Assembly (NCBI GenBank): GCA_964030475.1
Contig: CAXIPT010000001.1
Coordinates: 18,428,018 to 18,492,017, forward strand
Source of the DNA: Tethya wilhelma
Taxonomy: Eukaryota; Porifera; Demospongiae; Tethyida; Tethyidae
DNA: 64,000 nt
Reading direction: 5' to 3'
Position 1 is the first letter of the stretch; every line of letters starts with the position of its first letter. The notes below the pieces were generated by a model that saw only the letters and a list, made by a program, of their open reading frames with translations, was not told where the DNA came from and ran no database searches. Positions 37,613 through 49,037 of this stretch are shown in pieces. Position numbers and translations under genes: made by a program.

Positions 37613-38353
37613 ATGGTCTCGAGGGTGTTGTGTCGTGGTGTGCGCTATTTAGAATCCTTCCAGTGGTCCAGAGCTGTGACTCTGAGTGCTAGTGCGAGAG
37701 GAGGAGATGGAAAGCTGTTCATACACAGACATACCCCCGAGAACAACCCTGACGTGCCATTTGAATTCACTGCTGAAAATCTGAAGCGAGTAGACGGTAT
37801 TGTGGCCAACTATCCCGAGGGTCATAAGGCAGCAGCTGTCATCCCTGTGTTGGACTTGGCCCAGCGTCAGCACGGCTGGCTGCCCCTCTCCGCCATGAAC
37901 AGGGTGGCTGAACTGCTGGGTATGTCGAGAATGAGAGTGTACGAGGTAGCCACCTTCTACACCATGTTCAACAGGGAGCCCGTGGGCAAGTACCACATCC
38001 AGATCTGCACAACAACCCCCTGCATGCTGTGTGACTCCACCGCCATCCTCAACTGCATCTGCAGCAAGCTGGGCATCGATGTGGGGGGCACCACCAGTGA
38101 TGGGCTGTTCACCCTCTCCGAGGTGGAGTGTCTAGGCGCCTGTGTCAACGCCCCCATGGTCCAAATCAACGACACCTACTATGAGGACCTTCAAGTGAAG
38201 GACATGGAGCACATACTGGATGAACTGGCAGCTGGTGGCAACCCAAAGGCAGGGCCGTACAACGGGAGGTTTGCAGCCGAGCCTCTCTCAGGACTGACCA
38301 GCCTAACAGAGGCACCCACTGGCCCAGGGTTTGGAGTGAGAGCTGACTTATAG
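37613..38353 (+). CDS. NDUFV2: NADH dehydrogenase flavoprotein 2 (complex I 24-kDa subunit)
   Basis: Nuclear-encoded mitochondrial complex I subunit carrying the 2Fe-2S cluster N1a. It is a single uninterrupted exon of 246 codons. The start [16 protein letters not shown] is Arg-rich and acid-free over its first 13 residues, as expected for a mitochondrial presequence; an upstream ATG at 37586 would put Glu at position 3. Core motifs: [38 protein letters not shown], and the cluster ligands in CTTTPCML and [15 protein letters not shown]. The tail [16 protein letters not shown] is characteristic. It is intronless amid intron-rich neighbours, which hints at an old retroposition or intron loss, but it keeps its divergent partner EEF1G. 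Confidence 0.96.
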   Translation: MVSRVLCRGVRYLESFQWSRAVTLSASARGGDGKLFIHRHTPENNPDVPFEFTAENLKRVDGIVANYPEGHKAAAVIPVLDLAQRQHGWLPLSAMNRVAELLGMSRMRVYEVATFYTMFNREPVGKYHIQICTTTPCMLCDSTAILNCICSKLGIDVGGTTSDGLFTLSEVECLGACVNAPMVQINDTYYEDLQVKDMEHILDELAAGGNPKAGPYNGRFAAEPLSGLTSLTEAPTGPGFGVRADL

Positions 38354-38551
38354 AGACATCTTAGCACACACATCTGCAGTGTAATGTATCTCACTGTTTG
38401 CATTATTCGTTGTAACATGTTGTAGAGTTTATTTGTGAATATTAATGTTATATCCAACTCATTGCTAATACAGTACATAAATTATATCATAGGTGCATGC
38501 ATGCCAGGTGTGTCAGTGACGTGTCCTATAGCTATTGTTTAACAGTAACTG

Positions 38552-38661
38552 TCAGAAGTCAAAATCCTCCTCCTCTCTGAACAAGAGGGGATTCCCCTTC
38601 AGACCCAATGATGTCACCACTGGGAGGTCATCAACATCGCTGTCACTGTCTCCATGGAAAC
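38552..38661 (-). CDS. terminal exon of an unidentified gene
   Basis: After a CTCTCTAG acceptor, an open exon encodes an acidic C-terminus, FHGDSDSDVDDLPVVTSLG, ending REEEDFDF and a stop. It would be convergent with NDUFV2. No upstream exon is recognised in the repeat-rich stretch to its right, and the contig ends at 41030. Family unknown; supported only by splice signal, frame and biased composition. Confidence 0.35.
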
Positions 38662-39950
38662 CTAGAGAGAAACCAGATGCACAGAGAGTGTCATTATTGC
38701 ACTACCGTACTCACAAACACCAATTTGCATGCTAAAACTGTTTCGCATAACGTTAATTTTTTTGTGCCGGTTTAATTAAATAAAAATTAAATGTTTGATT
38801 GTAGCATTGTATGTGTGAAAGTGATTCTGTTTTTTTCGTGTGTGTGTTATATTATGTGGCACTATTGGTCAAAGTCTTATGTATGTATATAGATGTGCAT
38901 ATTATGCTGTTATGAAAAAAATTATTATTTATCAGAGCAATATTTTATGTATAGGGCAGTTGAATGCATGATGCAGGCTGCTTTTTATAATGAAAGCACA
39001 GATGGTGCACAAGCCTCGGCACACTCATTGACAACTAGCTAGTGCACTTGTATGCATATTATGCTGTGTAAAAGAGTGTATCATAGCTACATGTATGAGT
39101 ACTATGAGTCAATGTATTAAAAAATAATCACCTATAGGCACACACTGACACTGTCCGTACAGCCACCACCACATCTCTGTGATGAAGCAGCAGGCCAACT
39201 AGCTGGCATGCATAAATAAACATGCATGTGTACAAAAGACCATTAGTACCGAGACTCATGCAACAAGTCCCAGCTCAGTATGCCTGCATGATCTGTGTCA
39301 GCGGCCTAGCACTGATGATCAATCATGACTGATCCGCAGTGGTCTCAGCTAGCCGATAGTACAATGATCTCAGTAAGGAAAACTCAGTTTAGAAAATCCA
39401 TTGAACCAGTGGTAAAACTTTGAACAGTAATGCTTAGTTATACTGCTCGAAAGCAGATATTCAGCTAGCCTGAACCATACCGAGACAGGCCATACTGCAT
39501 GATGCTGCATCATGGCAGTATGCAGTCAAGAGACAAGTTGCAACATATAAAAACAACCAATTGAGTTACTTACTTGTGCAAGCAGCTAAGCCAACTGAAC
39601 CACATCACATCCAGCTAGAGCCAGAGCTTTGAACTGAACTGAGCATATCTGGTCCAACTGTAATTCTAGATAATGCACACTACATGGGGCATGATCGTGG
39701 GTGCGGATTCGAAGCTAAGCGTTCTGGGAAGCAAAAAAGCCTCAAATCTCAGAAACTACAGCGTTTTGGAAGATTCTACACAACAAATTTCTAGATAATT
39801 CTGATTCATGAACGTAAGTACCTTCTGTTTGTACCATGGAGCTGCCATTCTTCAGATAATCTAGTAACAGACACCATAGATAATATATTATCTATGCAGA
39901 CACACAGACAAAACGACTACCGTAACCCTCTGCACGTGCTACGCACGTGC
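38662..39950. other. no gene recognised
   Basis: AT-rich sequence without coding signal or a clear repeat unit, between the putative terminal exon and the repeat field. Confidence 0.4.
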
Positions 39951-39954
39951 CGAG

Positions 39955-40112
39955 GCTTAACTACTGGAGAACCCAAGAACCTTTCCCACTAAAACTAGTG
40001 GAGAATCCAAGAACCTTTCCCACTAAAACTAGTGGAGAACCCAAGAACCTTTTCCCACTAAAACTAGTGGAGAACCCAAGAACCTTTTCTCATTAAACTA
40101 CTGGAGAACCCA
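39955..40112. repeat. tandem repeat, about 38-40 bp unit
   Basis: Four to five copies of a unit containing CTAGTGGAGAACCCAAGAAC and then CTTTTCCCACTAAAA. Copies differ by small indels. Confidence 0.85.
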
Positions 40113-40135
40113 AATTTGACCAAAGGCTATAATCC

Positions 40136-41029
40136 ATTGGTTTCTCATTACATATGATGGTTTTAGGTTCTTGGTTTCTCATCACTGTATGATGGTATAT
40201 AGGTTCTCAACACATTATCTAGAATATCTCAGCATAGGAAGGTCGTATTGAGCTGGGATTGATACCATTGTGATCAGCACAAAGAGAACTTTCAAATGAT
40301 ATGGTTTATTGCCAGATTTGAATTTTGATGAAAATCGTTAAACACCATGGATTATAGCCTTTGGTCAAGTGCGATTTTGACAAAAATTACCATTTTCCAA
40401 TTTTACAAGTAAACCATATCATTTGAAAGCTCTCATCACTCAGACCACAGTGGTGCCAGTCCCATCTCAATACGACCTTCTTAGGCTGAGATAGGCCTGG
40501 TAATGTGTTGCTGGGTTCTTGGTTTCTCATCACGTATGATGGTTTTAGGTTCTTGGTTTCTCATCACTGTATGATGGTATAGGTTCTCAACACATTATCA
40601 AGAATATCTCAGCATAGGAAGGTTGTATTGAGCTGGGATCGGTACCATTGTGATCAGTAAAAAGAGATCTTTCAAATGATATATTTTGATGCCAGATTTA
40701 AATTTTGATTAAAATCATCAAAAACCATGCATGGCCTTTGGTCAAGTGGGAATTTGACAAAAATTACCATTTTCCAATTTCACAAGTAAACCATATCATT
40801 TGAAAGCTCTCATCACTCTGACCACAATGGTGCCAGTCCCATCTCAATATGACCTTCCTAGGCTGAGATAGGGCTGGTAATGTGTTGCTGATGATTTTCA
40901 TCAAAATTCAAATCTGGCAATAAACCATATCATTTGAAAGATCTCTTTGTCTGATCACAATGGTACCGATCCCAGCTCAATACGACCTTCCTACGCTGAG
41001 ATATTCTTGATAATGTGTTGAGAACCTAA
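40136..41029. repeat. palindromic repeat field, about 370-bp period
   Basis: A unit starting GGTTCTCAACACATTATC recurs with a period of about 370 bp. Each unit is itself an imperfect palindrome: TTTCAAATGATATGGTTTAT near one end, AAACCATATCATTTGAAA near the other. A third half-unit follows in inverse and runs to the N at 41030. Spacers repeat TTCTTGGTTTCTCATCAC. Confidence 0.8.
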
Positions 41030-41030
41030 N

Positions 41031-42003
41031 CTCGTACATCAAGGACGACATGGCTCCGTCCGTCTACGAGTGCACACTATTTCTTCAGACCTACAAGGCC
41101 AAGGAAACGATAGACGGACGGAGCCCGAAGGACGTACAGGATAAAGTGTGCACATTTAGGAGGGCCAAGAAGTAGTGCATGAGTGCCCTAGCCCTGCCTG
41201 TACCAACTCAACTCGCTGTAGACTTTGTTGTATTGTGCTCCAATTTTTGTCTTTTTTTTGTATACCTTATCTTATTATAGCGTAGTTGCATTGTTTCCAA
41301 TCTAAGCTGTCTGTCGTCGATATTGTATATGATTCTTGTAGTAGTGTTGCCCTCTTACATATTATATTGTCTCTCTCTCCCCTCCCAAATGTTTATCCTA
41401 TCATTGTCCTGATCAACCCGTTATGCGTTGATCACAGTCACGCTGACGTGTTCACTAAATATCCGAGCGTCTTTGGATGTCTTTCTCCTTGGCTTTGCGC
41501 AGCTTCCAAACTAAACTCACAAATATGTAGACCAACAACTATCCCTTCACTGCCACAAGTAGCGTTAAGCTTCTAATCCTAGAGACTACAGAGAAAACGA
41601 GCAAAGAAAAGTTATATCGTCGGGATCGCCGCGATCGTCACCTCTCGTGGTTCATGAATGACTTCCTAACGCCACACCTACTTATGGGTTGCAACTCAAA
41701 CTTGGAGAGAGACGAGTGCGCCTTTGCTGAGCTGGCAAACAGGGTGCACGTGATCAACTCTCATTACGAAGTACTGCGGTCACATGATCGGAATGTAATT
41801 AACAGACTTGCCAGCTCAGCACCTCCTCTAGTCTCGTGCCCAGACCCCACCCCTCGCAAGGAGGGAAAAGGGGTCTGGTACGCTACGTCTAAATTCTTGG
41901 TTCTTGCTGAGTCAGCATTCATGAAAACGTGCAAGCCAATCAGATTGCAGAATTCAAGGTGTCACATGATGTTCAATAGAAGTGCGCGTGATTGTCATAC
42001 AGT
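41031..42003 (+). repeat. 973-bp inverted duplication, arm B
   Basis: Reverse complement of 30768-31740. It starts inside the recombinase C-terminus (SYIKDDMAPSVYECTLFL ... RRAKK, stop at 41175) and carries the 3' flank with one 28-bp repeat. A noticeable difference is a single G/A change near 41671. Confidence 0.95.
41034..41175 (+). pseudogene. last 47 codons of Crypton-type recombinase (duplicate)
   Basis: Only the C-terminal SANT-like end is present because the sequence begins at the N at 41030. It is probably the same locus as 31596-31740 seen from the neighbouring contig. Confidence 0.85.
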
Positions 42004-42424
42004 GTCTAGCAAGACTTTAGTCCAGTTTTATTCAAAGATTTTTGCTTACTAACTTCACGCTTGTGGTGAATTTCCTTCTGCAGCTTAGTGCCAGCACTGA
42101 TATCCGATTCAAGGTCGTTTTGTATAGTTTTCAAGTTCTCTGGATTGTCCGTGCCATAATTGTGTAGCTCAGACACACTAGTGGCATTTGTCACGAACAA
42201 AAGGACTATGAGATGGCAGCTAAGTATGCAGATCTAACTTTTCATGACAAATACTGAAAATACACTCAGGGACTACCACGTGATGCGCGTAGTACAAAGC
42301 CATGCATGGTCACATGATATATCTGTCTGATGCTGACTCAGCAGAACCAAGAAATTGGACGTAGCGTACCAGACTCTCTTTCTCCTTGGAGAATGGGTGG
42401 AGTCTGGGGACGAGACTACACCTC
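41824..42424. mobile_element. inverted-repeat element with about 90-bp arms (AGTCTCGT ends)
   Basis: The left arm begins CTCTAGTCTCGTGCCCAGAC, with its own inner hairpin (CCAGACCCC...GGGGTCTGG), and extends to TGCTGAGTCAGCAT. The right arm 42328-42424 is its imperfect inverse. There is no open frame of note. It lies between the recombinase flank and NRDE2. Confidence 0.65.
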
Positions 42425-42493
42425 CTCTGGCACAATACGTACTTTGCAACTACTACCTTACGCTCCTTACCTAAAATGCATGTCAGACTATAA

Positions 42494-45400
42494 ATGTCTT
42501 CCTCCAGCTCCAGTAGGCCTCTGTTTCCCTCAGCCAGTGAAGATCACACTTCCACTGCCTCAACAAGTAAGGACAAGTTCTCTTGTATGTAGATCTACTG
42601 GATTATTGGTGTTTGAATGTGACCTGATATATAGGTGCCAGTGAAGGTGATCGGAGTTGGTTGCAAAATGTCAGCTTCATTGCACCGCTCAAGACAAGTC
42701 CCAATGTCAAGAGTTCAAAGGTCAAATCAGACACTTTACACCCAGACATTGCAAAGAAGCCACACAAATCAAGGAGCGATGATCAGCCATCACTGGCGCC
42801 AGTGGATGGGGACTATCGTATTGACAAGGGGTCAGACCCTAGTAATCTGAGCTATGAGAGTCTCTACAGTGGGGATGTGGCCTCTTATAAGAGACGATTT
42901 GACACTGTAGGCCTGGGCAGGGACCAGAGCATCACGTGGAACGACGGGAGGTCTAGCAAGAAGATGAAAGACACACAGAGAAGAAACAAACAGTTGAGAT
43001 ATTTCCACAGAGGTGCTGCTTCTTCTCAGGGGGACGCGGATGTAGTCATACCAAGGGGGCGTGGCCCAGGTAGTGCTGAGACTCCTGAGTTTCTCTCTCT
43101 TAAGCCACCAGATGTGATGGAGGAACGCAGTGAGGACTTTACTGCTCAGAAATACGTGACTCAATGTGTGGCTGACTACAACCAGCGCCTCCTCCATGAG
43201 CCGACCAATGTCCCCCTGTGGTTGGAGTTCATATCAGCTCAAGACCATCTTCTAGGCTGGGCTGGCCATAGTCCGGGGAAGAACCACCGAGGACTGGTGG
43301 AGAGAAAGGCAGCCATCTTTGAACGAGCACTTGAGAGCAATCCTAGATCGGTAGAACTGCTGACTGGTCACATGACGTTGCTGAAGGAGCTGTGGGAGCC
43401 AGGCCGGCTGCTCCAGAGATGGAAGGATCTCATCTTCCACCATCCCAACCAGCCTCGCCTCTGGTATGGCTATATCATGTTCTGCCAGACTCAATTCCTC
43501 TCCTTCACTGCCTCGGCTCTCAGCTCCCTCTATTGGAAGAGCATCAACACATTACTCTCAGTAGTGAATGGTATCCTCAAGTCCCACCGCCCAGAGCCAG
43601 GCACAATGGACGCTGTGTTGGAACTGTTCACTCTCTACTGTGACTTCCTGAGACAGGTCGGCCACACTGAGAGGGCAGTGGCCTCGTATCAGGCACTGGT
43701 GGAGTTCAACCTGTGCTCCCCTGCTCAGGTCAGTGACCTCCCAGCCAATGAACAGCTGCAGTTCTTTGAGACGTTCTGGGACAGTGGTGTGCCACGGTTT
43801 GGAGAGGGCGGTGCTGCTGGGTGGAGCACCTGGATGACTAGGACTGGCTCTCCTCTTGGTGTTCTGGAAGGAAAGGCCACCTTCAGACCAGTGGATGATG
43901 AAGACCTTGAATCGTCTATCATCTCTCAGCCTGACCTCCGCAAGGCCTGGCTAGCACTAGAGGAACATCGCAGAACACATCAAGCGTTGCCATGGAGACC
44001 AGATGCCACTGCTGGTGAAACAGAGGAGGAGTGCAGTGATCCTGATCGGGTGGTTCTGTTTGACGACATCTCTCCTATCCTCTTTCGTATCACTGCCCCT
44101 TCACTGCAACTCAAACTGGTGTTATCTTTCCTTCATTTCCTTAGGGGCTCCCTCTCCTCCCCCCACCCCTCTCCTCTCCCCCCCTCTCCTGGAGTCTCCC
44201 TCTGAGGTCCCCCCTCTCTCTCTGGATGGCCTCCTGGCTGGAGTCCCTTCCTATCAGCACACACACCAGCCTCTGGGCATTGGAGACATGGAGCAAGCTC
44301 TGTGCACTTTGACCTCCCTCTCTGATGTTGGTTGTCTCCTCATTGGTGTGCTGTTGGAGGCTAGTTGCTGTGTGTCCATCTCCCGAGACGACCAGGTGTG
44401 CAGTGTCATCCACAATGTCTTCAATCAGTCCATCTCCCTCTTCACCAGCCAGCCCTCCTCCCAGACCACTCTAGCTCAGCTCTGGATTGCCTTCTCTCTT
44501 TCTCAGTTGGCAGACGAGCTCAAAAGAGACGCAAACAAGACTACCAGAGGAAAGATCAAAGCTCTCCAAAAGTTGGTCAAGAGTCTTCTTCGTTTGGAAG
44601 CTCATCGTAACAACCTGTTGCTATGGCGATGCTGTGCCCTCATTGAACACCACGTTGGCAACTACTCTGAAGCTGTCAGAATGTTTGAGAATGTGCTGAC
44701 TCAGCATCCTACTCCTGATCTGTTCCTTTGTCTGTGTGAGTGTGTGTTAGGAGTAACCCCCTCTCTCTCCCTCTCTCCACCCCCTCCTGTCAACAGGGCC
44801 CTGGCCCTCCATGTACTGCAGTGTATGTGTGAGGGGAGGTACACCCCCTCTCTCTCTGTGGCCCCTCCTTCCACTCTCCTCAGAACTAGGACAGCCTTTG
44901 AAAGATCCACTGCCAGTGAAATGGAACCAAACACAGCAACTGTAAGTATGTTGCTTGGCTACGCCTACTTTGAATACCTAACAAGGGATCTTGAAGAAGC
45001 TGTGAAGGTTCTCTCCTCTTGGATAGACAGTGCCACGTCAAAAACAACCAGTGGGCAGTGGAATAGCTCTAATGTCCTTCCTCTTCTCAAACTGGTCTAC
45101 ACCAAACAGGCTGGTCTCATTGTTCACCACTCCCAGAGCCACCCTCTCCCTCCTGCCCTCTTGAAGGGGGTCCTGGGGAGGGCTCTTGGTATGTTCCCCA
45201 GTGACAGTGTCTTCCTAAGGCTGTTTGTGGCCAGTGAAGAGCAAAGTTTCATGAGCGGTCACCTCAGGAGGTTCTTCAACACAGAGACATCCAAGGCAGA
45301 CACGCCAGGACTGTGGCTCTATTCTCTCTCTGCTGAACTGGCTAGGCACCGTCGGCTGGTTTCAAGTGGTGCCACCATCACAGAGGAGAGCTCTCTGGGC

Positions 45401-46544
45401 ATCGTCAACAGGATCATGGCCACCCTCAGCAGAGCAGTGAGCAGTGATAGTGGTCGACACTGCCCCCTCCTGTGGAGGCTCTACATGGCACTAATGGTGA
45501 GCCTTTTTTCTTTTTTTCTATAATTATTATAATCTGGTACATGTGTTGTTTCGGTTATAACATTACATTGGGTGTAACTGATAGTCTTCAACTCACTGTC
45601 TGTATGAGTGGCTTGAAGGCACAATATCTCTCTGTTTGTCTGTTTAACAATTCATGAATGCAAGGAGAAATCCGAACACTAAGATTGTGTCTAGTCAATA
45701 TTATTCTAGACCCAGGTTAAGTAATTATTTTCGTGTCTGCTAATTTTTCACAAATGAATGTATGATAAAGTGAACCATTTTGTTATTTGTATATAGGTCC
45801 TCACTGATGGTGCAGTGAAGCCAGTCTTCTACCAGGCCATCCACAGCTGTCCTTGGTCCAAGGTACATCCATGCCTGAGCAACTCATGGGGCCCGCCTTA
45901 GGGCGCCGGGCATGCGCTGGGTTAGGGGTTGACCCAGCCCTCCTCATTACCACAATAGTTGTAACTGTGCTGATAAAACTCTTAGAAAACAAATTCAAAG
46001 TGATAAGGGAACATGATAACTAATGAATTATTTATCATCTCAAGTACCCTATAGGGCTTTTTTTATTTATTTTTTTTTTATGGGAAGCAATTATTTCATG
46101 GGTCCTCAAAAATATAATCTGTGAATTTTGGCTGTGAATAGTATTGCAATGGCAAGCAAGACAATCTGTGTCAGTGAATAGCTACCTATTGTTTGCAAAT
46201 CCACGAAATTTGTTACCTAAAAAAAGTACGCTATCTGCACTTGCTTGTTGAGGTAAAATCAGACAAACTGAATACTATTTTTGGTAATTCTTCCAAAGAC
46301 TTGGTATTTTTATTAGTAGAAAATTGGTTTAGTATTATGAAGAGAAAGGTTTACAGTACGAACTTCTGAATCGGTTTATAATAGTTATTGATGTGTTTTT
46401 GTATCTGTCTCTCCACAGGTCCTCTACTGCGATGGGCTGAGGTACCTTCCTGAAGAGATGGAGAGAATAATGGAGCTACTTGAGGAGAAGGAAATAAGAG
46501 TGAAAGCACCTCTTGAAGAAATCAAACTGCTGCAGAACTTATAG
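42494..46544 (+). CDS. NRDE2: NRDE2, nuclear exosome/RNAi-defective-2 homologue, with a frame break
   Basis: Conserved nuclear protein with HAT/TPR-like helices that works with MTR4 and the exosome in RNA surveillance. Exons: 42494-42566, 42635-45496, 45797-45862 and 46419-46544. The start MSSSSSSRPLFPSASED resembles the short acidic/Ser N-terminus, and GDRSWLQNVSF matches the family's DWLxNxSF. YESLYSGDVASYKR, LLQRWKDLIFHHPNQPRLWY, EFFETFWDSGVPRFGEGGA and DPDRVVLFDDI are strong NRDE2 matches. At 44140-44147 (CTTAGGGG) the reading moves +1: KLVLSFLHFL is followed in the next frame by GAPSPPPTPLL, exactly continuing the homologue. Neither possible mini-intron restores the frame. The C-terminus VLYCDGLRYLPEEMERIMELL agrees with the family. 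Confidence 0.94.
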
Positions 46545-46863
46545 CACTACCTGCTTTGAATTCAGTCTCGAACTATTTTACAGTACCAATTACAGACAAG
46601 CACTCTTCTATCTCATCATTGTGATCCCGAGATTTTAATTTTTGTTTTGTTTACATGTTCACCACCCACTCATATGGTTGCATGCAGTAGCCCTGTAGGC
46701 AGCTGTCTCTTGTTCCATGGCCTAAGGCCGGCCCTAATTACATGCATAAATTATATCCATAGATAATGTGCGCGTGCAGTTGTTAAAAAACTTGCAACCA
46801 AACTAAATTTTTCAGAAAGCAGTTGGATTGACTAATCAAGTTGTTGGATAGTCTGCTCAAAGA
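46545..46863. other. intergenic spacer NRDE2 to Speedy
   Basis: The 319 bp between tandem genes hold the NRDE2 3' end and presumably the Speedy promoter. No other feature is seen. Confidence 0.4.
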
Positions 46864-48960
46864 ATGGCGACAGTCGACGAGTGTTACAGTAACAGTGGTT
46901 TGAAGAGAGTCCACAGCGACTGCGAGGAGAGCGAGTACTCTTCAACAGAAGATGAACTAGACACTTCGTTTGAGCCACTTAGCATCGCCAGGTGAGTGTG
47001 TCAGCTGCTCGTTAGTTGTTGGCGAATTGAGTGGGTGTATGTTTGTTGACATTGCAGCAGTGGTAGTTGCTATGAGGTTGTGAGTAGTGGTCGGCTGGGG
47101 AAGAGGTGTCTGGTGGAGGTGCCAGGGAACCCTTACCTCAATGCCTTCTTGCAGCTGTTTGGTAAGTCAGATATCATTATGCGTTATGTTTATGCCTTCT
47201 GCACTCATTGCTTTCTTCCCCCAACCTGTGTGTGTTTGTGCAGAGGATGACATTGTCCAGGAATTCTTATGGGTGGACTCCTGTGCTAAACTAGCAGACA
47301 AAGTAAGTTTACATGTTGCGTGCTGTTTGAAGGATCATGGTATGAAATGGCTGTTCTCTCACTTCCAGTATCTCCTGGCCATGGTTTATGTCTACCTGAG
47401 GAGAGCTGGGCTGCCTGTTGAAAGCTATGACGTCACAAACTTCTTTGTTGCTCTGTAAGTATAGAATTACTACACAATGTCACATCATGGCAATACCTTA
47501 CCCTACAAGGAATGCACAAAATTAATATGTGTACTTATTTGCATTGAGCATTATTTCTAAATCATTGAAGTATGTAGATTAAGTTCCATTCATTCAGTCC
47601 TTCATGGAATGGCCATCACTGTTAATTGTTACACATTCCTCCACATGTGCACTCTGACCCCAGCTACCTAGCTAATGACATGGAAGAAGACGAAGAAGAT
47701 GAGAAGTATGAGATCTTCCCTTGGGCCCTTGGCTCCAGATGGATGAGTCGGTTCCCTGCTTTCCTCCTCAAGAGAGACGAGCTCTGGAGGAGAATGGGCT
47801 TCAGGGCCATCGTCAGCAGAAGAACATGTGAAGAGGTGATTAGAGTAATTTAGTGTAGGAGTTACTCTCAAGAATGAGTGTGTGTGTGTGATGCTCATGT
47901 GAATGTGGTGATGGTCCACTTGTGTCTCTGTGCATGACTTCCTGTTTGCTGGTCCATGTACTCACTCATTACTGGTTCCTGGGGGATTTTTATTGCACTC
48001 CTAATATGGTATCCATAAAACAACTGCTATAATTAATGTTTTCCTGTGTATTGTAATTGTATCTAGGTGATTGCTATGGCTCCCGAGCATGAGGTTTGGC
48101 AGAGAGTGAGGTTACCCCATCACGGTGGAGCTATCAGGGCTTACTCCAGCCTCCCCTCTCCTACCTACGGGAGAACGTCTCCCAAATACTGTGAGCTGTG
48201 CATGGTAGCAAAGAAATGCCCCCCCCTACCCCAGGCACTGCCTAAGAGAGATCTTCTTGATGAAATTGACTCCACTCTAGTCTCCTACGGTATGTCAACA
48301 AGTTAGAGTAACTTTCACTCTATCAACATCAACAACTGATGTTTGTACTACCAGGTGTAGTGACAACAATAACTTAACACAAATAAACAATGAGTAAGCT
48401 AGAAGGAGGTCACTACTGGTGGTTTAGAGAGGTTATCAAGAGAGAAAATAATTACTACTAGTTCATTGTCCAGTATCTAATTTGGTTTTCACCACCTTCT
48501 TATCTCTCACTCTTTGTTCTCTCAGGTCATCAACAATGCCTCCTGCCTTCTCTCATATTCCCTACTGCACACTAAATAGAACTGCTGTACAGAAAATACT
48601 GTTATCTTTTTAAACCTTTCACTATCATTGTTTCTCTGTGTCTCTCTCTAACCCTGTCAAGAAGAGCTGGCTGTTCTATACCCCTCCAACAATGCTATGT
48701 TCTCAATCATAATTATCTCATGCACCATATCATCACTGCAATAGTATTTATATGAAGTACGTGAATTCAAATTTAAAAGATGAATGTTGAAATGCTATAT
48801 CTCTGATTGTGTACACAAGTCATTAAGTGTAGTGGGAGTTGAGATGAAAGTGGTTGTTTGTGTGTCAACAGGAGGTGTAGTTCAAGTGGAGACTTCCTTT
48901 GATGCTGAGTGGCCTGTGGGCTCTCAAAGCCACCTAATGCAAGCACTCCATGGGTCCTAG
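46864..48960 (+). CDS. SPDY: Speedy/RINGO cell-cycle regulator
   Basis: Speedy/RINGO proteins bind and activate CDK1/CDK2 without being cyclins. Exons 46864-46991, 47058-47161, 47244-47302, 47369-47454, 47664-47835, 48067-48289 and 48872-48960 join in frame. The RINGO core is clear: [71 protein letters not shown], then [20 protein letters not shown] and [15 protein letters not shown] Cys pair (YCELC) follows, as in vertebrate Speedy. The last exon supplies a short tail ending LMQALHGS. It lies in tandem with NRDE2 and convergent with TRMT61B. Confidence 0.94.
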
Positions 48961-48987
48961 GGAGAACATCTCAGTAGTGTCAAAAAC

Positions 48988-48991
<4 letters not shown>

Positions 48992-49024
<33 letters not shown>

Positions 49025-49037
49025 ATGTGTGTGTGTG
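48992..49037. repeat. (GT)n microsatellite at duplication edge
   Basis: A GT run directly precedes the first copy of the TRMT61B 3' block. A similar run at 52624-52668 precedes the second copy. Confidence 0.93.

Noticed and set aside
41286..41576. 96-codon open frame in the recombinase 3' flank
   Set aside because: Diverges completely in the 28.9-kb fragment's flank, lacks domain features, and follows the recombinase stop. Treated as chance.
41654..42052. 132-codon open frame beside the recombinase (also inverted at 30716-31117)
   Set aside because: It runs through non-coding 3' flank, the 28-bp repeat and a hairpin element, with no recognisable domain.
42006..42200. 65-codon minus-strand frame between the Crypton flank and NRDE2
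   Set aside because: Lies inside an inverted-repeat element. No splice signals or homology support it.
44119..44145. A 24- or 26-bp intron in NRDE2 (GTG...TTAG)
   Set aside because: The acceptor looks good, but neither length restores the reading frame and such introns are too short for animals.
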